Assembly (NCBI GenBank): GCA_030867875.1
Contig: JAOWCC010000936.1
Coordinates: 12,098,095 to 12,162,094 of the forward strand
Reading direction: 5' to 3'
From: Actinernus sp. WN-2022
Taxonomy: Eukaryota; Cnidaria; Anthozoa; Actiniaria; Actinernidae
Length of the DNA stretch: 64,000 nucleotides
Shown here: positions 1 to 11,110 of the stretch, one piece after another
How the letters are laid out: every line of letters begins with the position of its first letter
Position numbering within the stretch: position 1 is the stretch's first letter
Translations under genes and position numbers: made by a program
The notes under the pieces: generated by a model
Seen by the model: only the letters and a program-made list of their open reading frames with translations
What the model was told of the DNA's origin: nothing
The model's database searches: none

Positions 1-2127
1 AGCCTCATATGCAGACGCTATTGGCTCATGCATACCTCCCAATGATTTTGGAAGCCTTACTTTTATTCGTCAGTCTTGGAAAGGAAAGTGTCACTCATTT
101 CAGCAGACATTCTTGGGAGGACTGTATAATGAGCCAAAAGAGCATCTGTGTAGGTACAAGCAGTAGGTATTGACTTATTTTCTGTGCTCATCTGACATCA
201 CACCTATTGCGGGTGTGTAAAATGCTTGCACCTATGCTTATAAATTATTGTGCGCGTAAGCCAGTGGCCAATTTGGTTAAACTTTTACACTATGTTTACA
301 AGTATGTCCATCGTTTAATTGCCAGCTATGTAAAAATACTTGTGCAAAAGTTTTACTAAACTGACTTCAGGCCATGATGTATAGTTGTAAGACTATTACA
401 CTAACTAGCCCGAAAACCGATGTACCTGTCATCTGGTACAATGCAAGGCAATGGATTCAGTCAACCTGACTGAACATGCAGATATGACGTGTCAATCCAA
501 TGCCAAGATTTCCATACCTCACAGGGCAAATTATTGATATGCAGGTTTCCTAAAACTTTCCATGGTGAAATTAAACTCATCTGCACGTATCTCTCACCTT
601 GCTTTGCTTTGATACAGACCGTAGCTCTATGAAATATCTGTCTAAACATATGTTTCTAAAAGCAGTTAACACAGGTTACCCTCTTGCAACACAAGTTCTC
701 CTGTTCGTCAGGCATGGGCCGACGCACTTGGGTCTGGTCGATTTCCTACAGGTGGTCATCAGTCTTCTCCAGGTATTCCAACTAGTTGTTTTGTGAAGTC
801 AAGTCTGCCTCTACTATGCCTAAAAAGTTTATCAATAACATGTATTTTCTCTCCATGTCCAGGTTTGAAACAATTGAAAGTACTTAAAAAGACAAACACT
901 TATTTACGTATATTTTAATTTATACTGTTATTTTCATATTTTGTGGAAGGTGTTCATTCTAAAATTATGCATGCTTTTCCGTTGAAAATGGGCAATCAAA
1001 ACGTATAGATTTTCATGAGAATGTGCTACGAAAGGATCAAAGTTGGGTTGATGAAACTGGTAATACGATTTCTGAAAATTATACGTATTTTAATACCTTT
1101 ATTTCACCCTGAGAAATTTGAACTCGTTATCGTATTGCCCCATCTAGCACTGCTGCAGGTTGAATGTTGTCGGCTCTTTCTTCGTTCTTCTAAACCGAAA
1201 TATAAATAACATATATCATTGAGACAATCTCAAACAACATTACGATAAGCTAATCCAAGGCAACCTACTGCAGCTTACCTTGTTTTATCGCAACCATCTA
1301 GGACATGACACGTTGCTTTCGCGGCATTTGCAGGAACTATTGCCTCCTTTCCTTGCATACTGACCTTTGCATGTGCATTTTACTCGGTTTCAGTCAGATT
1401 CCAGGATGACCTGACTGAGATAAATAAATCGAGTAAATGTTATCCTGTTTATAATAACAGTTTCACAGATAGGAAGTTGAAGGTGAGAAATAAAAAATCA
1501 CAAACCTCCACTAGTTCGTCGTCCACAATTAACGAGCCATACGCATTTATTTTTCCTTTTTGCTCCACTGAACCAATAGATAAATTGGAACCCATTTGTT
1601 ATTTTAAAGGCTTCGTGACAACGATTGAACGAACCGCACTTAGAAGAACAAACGCAGTCACACAGTTCACTCGAGACAATAAAAGCCTCTTATTGGTGCC
1701 AGTCAAAACAAAAACAGCGGCGCGCAATAAATATAGCCTCTCAAGTTCGAACTCGAATTGTGGGATTCCTATGGCAGGTGAAGAAAACAGAAGAGGGAGA
1801 TTGGAACCTAGAGATAAGAAAGAAAGAGAGAGATGCCTGCCGAAAAACGACATGTCATCGTCACCGCGCAGCTTTTCGTGCGCATAACAACATATTTGGG
1901 GAGGGGTAACCCGGGGAAACGTAAACAATCAACTCAGTTTTGACAACTTCGTTCGACGTGTTACTCTTCACAGCTTCGTACTGCTTGTTGTAACTAGCCT
2001 ATGTTGGAACTGGTTCCTGGGCAGTTGTATTGACATCTTCCTCGGATTCCTTTCGAATATATATTCGCTTAAGTTTTCGACTAAATCTCCAAGCACTCTC
2101 TAAGTCTTGGCGCTGATGTTTTGCGTG
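1..2127. other. No supported gene; AT-rich noncoding sequence
   Basis: I see no exon or recognisable mobile-element protein here. Short open frames exist, for example overlapping ones on both strands at 1477-1928, but none shows a known motif. The part at 1750-1860 contains a purine-rich run (pyrimidine-rich on the other strand) loosely resembling the stretch at 3470-3560, so both may be pieces of one interspersed repeat. Confidence 0.5.
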
Positions 2128-2810
2128 CTCAAGCATGTTAAGGCCTGGTTCATTTAACGGAAAATAGATGTACGTTAAAAAATGTTTTCTGACATAAATA
2201 ACAGTTTAAACAAAAACTAATTACACCGTAATACTAATATCAACTTCCTTAAATTTGTTAAGTGGATGGTTGTGGTATCACGTGATCGATGACGTCATAA
2301 TCATATAAAATCTTTTAAGTGAAATGCGGCTGCGACGATAACATATGCATATAAAGTAACCCTGCTAAAACATTACTCCTCCCGCAGTGTTTCAGATCAC
2401 ACTTAGAAAACATGACTATCATGTAAAGATAAGGAGATATTAAGGGTACAAAAAGTCACGTGACCTATTTGGCATATGTTCGCCTTAATTACTCGTTAAC
2501 GTAACATTGTAGTCATCTTTTCTAAGTTGATTTAGGTAAAAGGCTTTAACCTTAACTAAACATATCCACTCATCATCCTAGCTGTTTTAAACTCGGAGCC
2601 GCGTTTTTGATTTACTGATTTCGTGTTCTAAGTCACGTGACAGACCACGTGACACGTTTTATTACACACAAACCACTTAAGGTAGTCAAGAATGGCGATA
2701 CCTATTATCGTGAGAAACTTGGCGTACTTACCATACTCGGCTGTGCTGAAATAAGGAAAACAGTTTTTACTTGAAATTTGAACCCTGAACCAGGCCTTAA
2801 CATGCTTGAG
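2128..2810. mobile_element. Non-autonomous TIR element (MITE), CTCAAG family
   Basis: The 683-bp segment begins CTCAAGCATGTTAAGGC and ends with the reverse complement; the inverted repeat runs about 24 bp. It is flanked by TG on both sides (2126-2127 and 2811-2812), a possible 2-bp target duplication. The ends match those of the 9.2 kb transposon at 53205-62402, but the interiors differ. No coding sequence is visible. A diverged copy in opposite orientation occupies 29971-32450, where two younger elements have landed in it. Confidence 0.85.
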
Positions 2811-4572
2811 TGGTTCAGTTATGAATATATATCCCTCAGATCTGAATTAAGCGTATGTTTTGCATGGCTCAATAAATAATTGTTTGACAGTCCGAGCCAG
2901 TGGCTCTCCAGTACTGAACATATTCACAAGTGGTCCTGTATTCTAGTTTATCAAACATTTTAGAACCACATTATTTGCCGGATCCGATATCGAATGTAAG
3001 AGCTTGACCCGATCAAACGACTTCAAGACCGGTAGAAGACAACATGCCAGCGGTGCTGTTTGTAAGTAACTCTGCCTCCATTTAACACTCAATGGAAATT
3101 CACTATGACTGTATTTAGGGTCGCTTTATAATCTTTAAAACGTATTAAGGAATATTTGATCTCCTCGGTCGTTTAGCATGCGTGTTCAATCGGTTTCTCG
3201 AACTTTTCTCGCCTTTTCAATATGAAGTTCTTCAACGTCTGCCCTCAAATTGCTAATTTCCGTCTATTTTAATATTTTGTTGTTTATCCGCCTTAACTTC
3301 CTTAAACGCCTTCATATATTCGATGCTGCAACTTCTCGGTTTCTCGAGTTGTTATATAATTATCCCAAGGGGACCGTTTAGTTTTGGTAGTTACAATTAT
3401 CTCCCTAGGGAACCTCGGATGCCGTGTCAATTCCATGGGGTAACACGGCATGTCCAAATACATCGTGTTTTGGCAGGCATCTATTTCTCCTCTTCTTCTC
3501 CCCCTCTCCCCTTATCCAGTCGTCCTCTTCTCCCCTCGAGCCACAGGCAACAACCCAATTTCATTTTTTTCGGCGGTTTCCGATACTAGAGATTCCAAGT
3601 GGAGGAGGCTACATTGCATGATGGTCGACACCGGGTCTTTAAAAATGATATGTTTGAAGTTTTTTCAGTGGGAAGTTTTTAAAAATCAGCGAACGGTTAC
3701 ACATTTTGGAAACAAAATTATCAGCTTGGAAAACAAAGATACAGGTTCGAGGAACGTTTTCCACCCTTTATAGTATAGCAGATCTCAGTAAAATGTGTAT
3801 CATCTTCGACATGAACTTTTTGCCTGCGTCTTTTCCTTACAAACGCACCAAATTCGGAACTCCCAATGGACCATAAACATACAAATAACCAGGAGGGTTG
3901 AGCTTTCGATAACCCTGTTTCAGACTCCCTTTGTTTTATGTACTGAGTGTATTTCACACCTTCACGGTGGCTCTCTTAAATGTCAACAGAGTATTAACAA
4001 GTGTATTGTCGGAGATTTTAAAGCACAGTGATACCGCGGTATTATACGTTCCGCAAGGGTGGTCAGTTAGAAACACAATCCATTTCGGTTTGGGAATGTC
4101 GTTTTTCGTTTGACCGTACGTAATAATGATATTTGAAATAGATTTAGGTCTTTATTTACCTCATCATTTAACAGTTTATATAAAAAGGAACACAAATGTT
4201 GCGATTTTTTGCACAAAAGACATACGTATCGCTGGCTTCGTTGGCTTCGAGATCCTTCCATACAACATAGGATAGAGCGATTTTCGAATGAGTATCGAAA
4301 ATGATTCGGTGCTTGCTTTGGTTTTGCATGTGCTTAGCTTTCATATTGGCTGTGACTATCAGCCAATCAAGTTCTAAACTAAAACCAAATATTCTATTGC
4401 TCCATCAGTGAGAGGTGTCCACGATTGTTGTCACTCTTCATTGTGATTGGTTCAAGTAAATCCAATCATGAATTACTTCAGTTCGTGTTTGAGTCATTAT
4501 GTTTTCACGTGCTTCCGTGATTGGTTCTGTTTTTACTTCCCTATAACGTACCTGTCTGTTCCTTCCTTTCAG
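2811..4572. other. Noncoding sequence upstream of first recognised exon
   Basis: No gene is supported. A CT-rich tract runs 3470-3545. A short ATG reading into a good GTAAGT donor at 3044-3061 is seen but its phase does not fit the next exon. Confidence 0.4.
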
Positions 4573-4657
4573 CTCCAATTGCTCCAGCTGTCTCGGTAAT
4601 AAGCAACAATAATACTATAACTTTGTGGACATCCATTCAACAAAATGGACCCATTAA
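4573..4657 (+). CDS. Host receptor exon: first half of a fibronectin III domain
   Basis: An 85-bp exon is bounded by a polypyrimidine-AG acceptor (TTTCAG) and a GTAAGT donor. It starts in phase 1 and ends two bases into a codon. The translation reads APIAPAVSVI, then SNNNTITLWTSIQQNGPI, matching the A-B strand pattern of a fibronectin III domain (proline-rich start, hydrophobic-x-W). The next exon at 16726 supplies the missing base and continues with WYQVIVFEE, the usual C strand. The two halves are therefore separated by a 12-kb intron. The exon was too short for a six-frame search and was found from splice sites and phase. Confidence 0.7.
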
Positions 4658-5090
4658 GTAAGTACGTTTTTATATAAATGCATACATCGGCTTTACTTAT
4701 ATTTAAGATGACCTAGTAACAATGTATTGCATTAAGACAGGGAGATGTCAAGTCTGGAGATGTGTTCATCACATCAAAGGGTTTTCACCAAGCTTGATCG
4801 AGTTTTAACGGTTTTCAGGCTATACCCTCCCTCGTCCCCAGGCGTCTGTTTCTGCGAAGCGAGTCAATGTGCGGAGCATGCGGAGTCATGGTGAGGGAGA
4901 AGAGAGGAAAATAGACGCCTGGGAGATCGTGTTACTTTGATTTCTTGACAAAAAGTTCGGTATCTAGAAAAAAGCTATAAATACAAAAGTCAAAGTTCGA
5001 CTGGAATTCGCCTGCGCGAACCAAGTCTTCGTAGTATTAACTCTGTTCATCGTGGTCAATAAACTAGGGAGGGGTACCTGGTAGGGCATG
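4658..5090. other. Intron sequence with an interspersed repeat fragment
   Basis: A short inverted pair around CAGGCGTCT (about 4842 and 4913) brackets a segment with GCGGAGCATGCGGAGTCATGG. It looks like a small repeat, but I cannot define its ends beyond that pair. No coding sequence is seen. Confidence 0.35.
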
Positions 5091-5092
5091 TA

Positions 5093-5192
5093 ATCCCTCT
5101 GTGTTTGGTGACAAGGTAGACTTCCAGTCGAACTTCAACTTATGGTAAGTCTCGTTCAACTTTTGCATTCTACCTTGTCACCCACAGAGGGA
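5093..5192. repeat. Inverted repeat next to tyrosine recombinase gene
   Basis: TCCCTCTGTGTTTGGTGACAA at about 5093 pairs with TTGTCACCCACAGAGGGA at about 5174 around a loop of some 50 bases. It lies just beyond the 3' end of the tyrosine recombinase frame, where DIRS-like and related elements carry inverted or split terminal repeats. It is a plausible element terminus, but no partner repeat is seen at the other end. Confidence 0.5.
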
Positions 5193-5623
5193 CCCACATG
5201 AGATTTCAAAGACAGATGCACAGAGCGAAAGAACAACAATTTATTCAGAACTATTGTGTTAACACTGTCTGCAAAGGGATCTTTTAAAATACCTTTATCA
5301 TAAAACTTGACAAAAGTGGATTCTGATTTCCAACCTGCCTTAGCAAGTATATCTGCTAATGGAACATCACTAATCTTAGCCTTAGAAGTTGAAGCCGACC
5401 TTGTACTATGAGGTTTAAAGGTCTTTCCATCAATACCTGTACACCACATAACATTTGTAACCCACCGACTAACCGGGTTACTAGTTTGTGGGGTTTAACG
5501 TGACTAGGTAGGAATTGTTTATGGGCCCCTCTGACAATACAAGTTCGTTTTATGTACTCTTTTAGTGAATTTACAACACATATTTTAGGATCATCACTGG
5601 GTGTCTTCAGCTCAATTATGAGG
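5156..5623 (-). pseudogene. Tyrosine recombinase, C-terminal catalytic part (DIRS/Crypton type), broken
   Basis: This is the C-terminal part of a YR-family recombinase. Visible catalytic elements are an H-x-x-R motif (KPHSTRSAS) and the nucleophilic tyrosine in FVKFYDKG. The preceding stretch (LKEYIKRTCIVRG, then HVKPHKLVTR) is also typical of the YR proteins of DIRS retroelements and Cryptons. A frameshift lies near 5480, between the HVKPHK and the HSTRS frames. The N-terminal part lies at 7821-8068; a LINE inserted between them. Which YR element class this belongs to cannot be settled, because no reverse transcriptase of DIRS type is seen. Confidence 0.75.
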
Positions 5624-7820
5624 ATCAACTTTATTTAAAGATCAACTTTATTTAAAACACACGCAGCACCCTCACAACTAGAAGCTGATTTCCAGAAGGG
5701 GCGTGCACTACTCGTATAAATAAAATAATGTTCTAAGCTAAAAACTAACCTAATACATGTCAATCTATGATACATACTACTATAAATACTACTATAAACT
5801 GCTAACTACTATATTTAGATACCCCTGCATATAATTACGCTAATAGGCCGGGGGAAATCTTTGAGCGAAACTGGGCTAATGACTCAGAGGTTCTTAATTC
5901 TATAGGTAATTCATTCCATATTTTAGCTCCATTGTAACTAAGGCTCTTTTTTAGGAATTCAGTTTTAGGAAGAGGAACGGAAACTTTTTTACGTGTATTC
6001 CGCAGGTCGTAGTTGCAATTGACTGCATACGAGGCATTGAAGATGCTAGAGAGCCGTTGAGGTGCCAAATTGTTGATTATTTTGAACATGAGTCCAGCCT
6101 TAATTTTAGCTCTCCGCTCCTCAAGTGTGATCCAACCCAATGAGCGGAGAGCTATTTCAGATTGCCCAGCTTCGTTCGGACGCTTCATAATCACCCTAGC
6201 GCACCTGTTTTGAAGTTTCTGCAGACGCTGTGATAGTATGCTTCCCAATGTGTCCCACACCTCGCAACAATAGTCGAAGTGGGTTGCACAAGGGCATTAT
6301 AAACGCATACTAGCGTATCACGGTCAACAAATTCCCTGAGCTTTTTTATTGCCCCAATTCCCGATGAGACTTTCTTGGCTATGTCATCGATGTGTTTTTC
6401 CCATGTTAGAAATTCGTCTATGCATACACCGAGTATCTTGCAATTATAGACTCGTTTGACTGGGTCAACGCCAATAAGAACATTAGGTTCTGCGACAAGA
6501 TTTTGTATTTTGGGTCTTGATCCAATCAAGGTGTACTCTGTTTTGGCTATATTCATGCTTAATTTGTTAGCTGATAGCCATTTTTTAACATTACTAAGGT
6601 CATAATTCAGGACCACTTCAGCTTCACTAACTGACCTGCCAACAGCCGTTAGGCTCGTATCATCTGCAAACAACCTAGGGGTTGTATGCTCGAGACAGTT
6701 TGGCAAATCATTAATATATAGTATGAACAGAAGTGGACCGAGAATTGACCCTTGGGGGATTCCACAGGTTACTTTTCTATGACCAGAGAGCTTGCCGTTA
6801 ACCTGGCAAGTTTGCTCTCTATTGTTTAAATAAGATTTCATAAGGCCTAAGGCATGTCCTTTGATACCGTAAGCCATGAGTTTATCCAAGTGGATCTCAT
6901 GATTTACGGTATCAAACACCTTTTTTAGATCAAGAAAGATTACAAGGTTGTAAAGGCCTCGATCCATGTTGATATACCATTCATTAGTACAGTTCAGCAA
7001 CGCAGACGCAGTAGAATGGAACCGTCGGAATCCGAATTGATGTTCAGACAATAGATCCTGCGCAGTTATATATTCCATTAATTGCTCATATAAGATTTTT
7101 TCATATATTTTGCTTATTACTGGAAGTATTGAGATTGGCCTATAATTATCAAGCATATTTCGAGGCCTTTTTTGCGGAGTGGAATCACCCTAGCTAACTT
7201 CCATTCTGATGGAACAGTTTGTGATATTATGGATTTGTTGAAAATTTTCATGAGTGGTTGTGAAATTACTGGGGCTGCTAATCGGAGTACTTTAGCCGAA
7301 ATTTTATCCATTCCAGTGGCTTTGGATACAGATAGGGAATTAAGCAGCTTGGAAACTTTAGACGTACCAATGGTTCTAAAATAAAACTCGCTTTTAACTT
7401 CTTTAATGAAATCTTTATGATTAGAACCATTGGTGTCTATAGTTTCAGCAAGCTTTGGGCCTATATTCGTAAAATATTCATTAAAATGTTCAGCTATATC
7501 CTCTGACGATATAACAGAACGGTCTCCCAATTTAACCTCATTAATTGAACTCTCTTGCTGTTTTCGCCCAAGAATATCATTTATAGTTTTCCAGGCCCTT
7601 TTTGGATCATCCCTCTGTTTTTCAATTTGTGTAGCATAATATTCGACTTTGGCTTTACGTAGTGCAATGTTGCCACTATTTCGGGAAGACTTGTAAAGTG
7701 CCCAATCGCCTTCGTTGTTTCTTATAATTGCTATACGTTTTAGGCGATCTCTTTCAAACATTTCCCCCCTGATATCCTTTGTTATCCAGGGAAGATTCGA
7801 TTGATTGCGTACTCTTTTTG
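5624..7820 (-). mobile_element. 5'-truncated non-LTR retrotransposon (LINE, CR1/L2/Jockey-like) inserted in YR gene
   Basis: A 2.2-kb LINE copy in - orientation splits the tyrosine recombinase. Its 3' end is a short tandem (two copies of a unit like AAATAAAGTTGATC, at 5622-5655), as in CR1/L2-type tails. The flanks carry a likely target duplication: ATTATGAGG at 5615-5623 against ATTTGAGG at 7821-7828. The 5' end is truncated inside the linker between endonuclease and reverse transcriptase. Confidence 0.8.
5835..7820 (-). pseudogene. LINE reverse transcriptase, frameshifted
   Basis: The translation in three frames carries the ordered RT motifs of non-LTR elements: LDNYRPISILPVISKIYEK, FGFR, FLDLKKVFDTVNH, GIPQGSILGPLLFILYINDLP (seen in two pieces) and the catalytic FADDTS box near 6650, followed by a C-terminal region with CARVIMKRP and YNGAKIWNELP. 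Frame changes near 7150 and 6250 break the protein. The catalytic aspartates are present, but the apurinic endonuclease domain is missing through 5' truncation. The clade (CR1, L2 or Jockey) is inferred from motif style only. Confidence 0.85.
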
Positions 7821-8068
7821 ATTTGAGGCTCTGAGCCTGGCTTTGATTGCCTAACATGTTTCTGTAATCTAAATGCAAATGAGGATACAGACTCACTTGA
7901 GCTTGTAACAAGAAGGTGGAGAGTCTGTCCTCTTTGACCAGAGACTAGCGCGATCAACATTGTACGTTTAAGAGTAAGTTCCTTGAGTGAAATGTCATTT
8001 ACAGGCGACTGTGTATTTAAGGTCTCGTTAAAGGTTCGAGGTGTCATTTCGGACTTCCAACGTCGCAA
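7821..8068 (-). pseudogene. Tyrosine recombinase, N-terminal part
   Basis: The frame reads DISLKELTLKRTMLIALVSG followed by QRGQTLHLL, the box around the first catalytic arginine of DIRS/Crypton YR proteins, then SSFAFRLQKHVRQSKPGSEPQ, the linker before the C-terminal lobe. The frame is broken at 7821 by the LINE. It continues at 5623 with IELKTPSDDPKI, which is what the family has next. Nothing recognisable is found further 5', so the element itself is a fragment. Confidence 0.75.
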
Positions 8069-8189
8069 TTAAAGCCACAGACGTATACCGTTTTAAAAGT
8101 CTTGAATTGAAGAACGTATATATGTATTACCGTACATGTACCTGCAGAGCTGCACCATCATATTCATGTCAAAAGTGTCAATGTTTCGG

Positions 8190-9650
8190 TACCCTGGTTC
8201 CATAGGTTTTCTAGAGTAAAGAGCCGCGGCGAAAGAGCCGCGAAGCGGCGATCAGCGAGCTGCGAAGCAGTTAGAAGGGTAAACCTCTGGTATCGGTGGG
8301 TGCCAATCTCACTTTCGTTTTTTGAAAACTGTCAAACATATCAACTGAGTAATTAATAAATCGACCAATCAGGAGAGAGATACCACGTGCGGGTCACAAT
8401 ATAATTTTGTTCAGTTGGGTAGTCAGAGTAAAAGTAGCCTGCTATGCAGACTAATTTTTCGCTCTCATAAATTCGAAGAAAAAAGTAACTTACCGGAGCG
8501 CTTAATTAGTTTCCAATATGCACACCTCATTGTGTTATGGATCAATTAGATTTTACCTTCCATATCCTGGAAAGTGACGTAATGTTGTATTTAAAAGGAA
8601 TTCAGACAACACATTTTCCACTGACCAATCATGGGAGAGTGTTCACTTGCGCGCCAATTGACTAAAATTCTAACAATGGCTTTGATTGGGCAGAAAAATA
8701 TAACAAACGTGCTGACGTCGTGATTGCATATTGGAAACTAATTAAGCGCTCGGGTAAGCAGTCGTTACTTTTTTTTTCTTCGAATTTATGAGAGAAAAAA
8801 AAATGAGTCTGCATAGCAGGTTAAGTAAATGAATACTGTGCTTGAAGTTTTCGGGTTGAGATTTATTTGTTTACATGTCAAATGCATGCGATTAAGTTCG
8901 TAGATCCGGGTTGTTTTCACAGCAGATAACTCCCCGTAAAACTAAAACACCACTCAAAGCCGTAAAATCTCGAACAAACGACCAGGGTAAACATTAAAGC
9001 ACGTAGCCGATCTACAACGAATACCGACCTAAATGGCGTTTCACAGGTGATCCAGTGTCAAGAAAATTATGCTACAGAACAAAACTATTCTAAAGTTCGA
9101 GAAGACCTTAGATCAATGTAAGAGTCCATCAATGATTTTATAGGGCAGATAACAATAACTATCGACTTGCCATGACCAGTCGGTAGGATTTCCGATTTAT
9201 AACGCCAAATAACGCCAAAACCCTATCTTAATGTTAGGTAATGTTATATTGGGAAATCGATCTTTTAGTACAGATTATACGACGTCTTCATAGTTGATTT
9301 GAGGAATCGACATACGAATACTATAATTTGCTACGTGCGAAATCGAGCGGACTTCGATCGCAGCTGATCCAGAAAACGTAAATAATTCCCGTCCCCTCTC
9401 TAGTTGACCATACGATATCACTATGATTACTTATCTTCCGTCCCTGAGAACAATACATCTAACCAATCACAGTTCTTGTTGAGCTCATTAAATAGTTCTC
9501 CAATCAGTAAAGACAGTCAGAACTTGACCTTCATGAAAGTGAGATCGGCACCCACAGATACCAGAGGTTTTCTCGCAGTTCGCCTCTCGTTGCTTCGCGG
9601 CTCTTTCTCCGCAGCTGTTCTCTCTCTAGAAAATCTCTGGGACCAGGGTA
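8190..9650. mobile_element. Long-TIR DNA element with 9-bp target duplication (MULE-like, non-autonomous)
   Basis: Inverted repeats start TACCCTGGTTCCATAGG (8190) and end CCAGGGTA (9650), extending about 120 bp inward and including AGAGCCGCGAAGC-type sequence. Flanks are ATGTTTCGG (8181-8189) and ATGGTTCGG (9651-9659), a 9-bp duplication with one mismatch. Long TIRs and a 9-bp TSD suit Mutator-like elements. No transposase is encoded. A second element (8435-8823) sits inside. Confidence 0.8.
8435..8823. mobile_element. Nested 389-bp TIR element, 8-bp duplication
   Basis: Ends are TAGCCTGCTATGCAGACT and AGTCTGCATAGCAGGTTA, with inverted homology of about 60-85 bp reaching TCTCATAAATTCGAAGAAAA. 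Flanking AGTAAAAG (8427-8434) and AGTAAATG (8824-8831) form an 8-bp duplication with one mismatch. It is noncoding and inserted in the 8190-9650 element. Confidence 0.75.
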
Positions 9651-9659
9651 ATGGTTCGG

Positions 9660-10603
9660 CTACCATTTACTTTTTCTGCGGCAATAGCATTAGTCGTTGG
9701 AGATGTTGTACTTGAAGTATACAATTTGAATGTCTCATATGTTTTCTTTGAAAGCGCCGTTGGAAGTTTGAATGTTGAACTTCAAGGAAAACTCATGTCC
9801 ATTCAGCCAACCAATAGCTAGCAGTAAATCCAGTAGCATTCACCATTCCAATCTCGGACTCTTTGTTAGTGGAATCTTTCCAATATTCCGCCATATTATC
9901 ATCACTGAAATGTTAAATTCTTGAGTGATCGGTTTCCAAGCCTTGATTACCATGATTGCCAATGCAATTTGAAATTCGGATCATATCCAAAATTGATAAA
10001 CTCCAACCGTATCGAAATATTTTTCAAAATGGCTGCGAAGAAGGGCTTCATTGCATTATAGGATGGGATGCATTGGTGCATTGTGGGATTGATTCGCAAG
10101 GTTCGCATTGCATTGTGTGGTTATACGTATTTGTGCGCCATTTCTATTTTACTAACGGTTTCGGTACAATTACGTGCGATCTCTTCACAATATCTGTATA
10201 ATATGGCTTGAAGAAAAGGCAAACCTATGGAGCAGACAGACAGGCGAGGTAAGATGGGATCATTAAATTTATGTGATTTGTATAAACGGTGGAGTGTATA
10301 ACTATAAAGGCTTCAGCATGGGCAGTGACTGGTATGATTCTCTGCTAGACTTCACTATAAAATTATCATTTTCATATACTATGCATTATAACCTGGGTTG
10401 CATTAATTTGACTAACTTGCAGGGGCAGCTAGTCAACTTGGTGTTGTGTCAGTTGTGATCACAATTATCAGGCTATTAAATAGTCTGCACAAATTTTGTG
10501 TTGTTATTATTGAACCATTCTTCAAAGTAGTGGTGCATTTATTATCACACGACTAATGGTTTATACATACTGTGCTGTGTACTGAATAGTTTATAGGGGT
10601 AAC
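9660..10603. other. Intron sequence, no gene seen
   Basis: No motif-bearing frame is present. Short open frames at 9956-10458 have no recognisable features. Confidence 0.4.
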
Positions 10604-10614
10604 TGACACTACTA

Positions 10615-11110
10615 CTATACAATCCTATGAACATACCATGAAAATCCTATGAAATATCCATAGTATCCCCATAGGCATTGCATAGGGAAATCCTATGAAG
10701 ATGAGATTGATTCATGGGTATTTCATACGATCTTTCCATAGTACTATGAAAAAAATCTATGAAAATGTGTCCCGTTTCATAGCCATGTTTCATAGGGAAT
10801 TGCTATGAAACACATATTTCAAGAAAGTCTATGAAATACCTATGAAATTAACATACTATGAAAATGCTATGAAATGATCCCAATGAAAAAGCTATGGAAC
10901 TAGCTATGAAACACCTGGCATGGGTTTACCAATGAAACAGGTCATGTTTCATAGGTATTTCATAGTTTTGGTCTATGAAAAGTGACTTATGAAAATGTGT
11001 CCCGTTCCATAGAGACATTTCATAGGATTTTTCTATGAAAGGCTTTGTTATACATGCTATGAAATGTATGATTGTATGGAAATGAAACCTATGAAAACCC
11101 AATGTCAATG
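10615..11110. repeat. Left subterminal array of CTATGAAA / TTTCATAG
   Basis: Dozens of degenerate 8-mers CTATGAAA and its reverse complement TTTCATAG (often extended to TCCTATGAAA) occur at irregular spacing over 500 bp. The spacing is not a fixed tandem period, so this is an array of binding-site-like motifs and not a satellite. Confidence 0.8.

Noticed and set aside
1477..1928. Overlapping open frames on both strands of over 90 codons
   Set aside because: No motif, low-complexity serine and charged runs, and both strands open equally; no splice context links them to the host gene.
3044..3061. ATG with a perfect GTAAGT donor, possible first exon of the host gene
   Set aside because: It ends in phase 0, while the exon at 4573 needs phase 1, and the six codons show no signal peptide.
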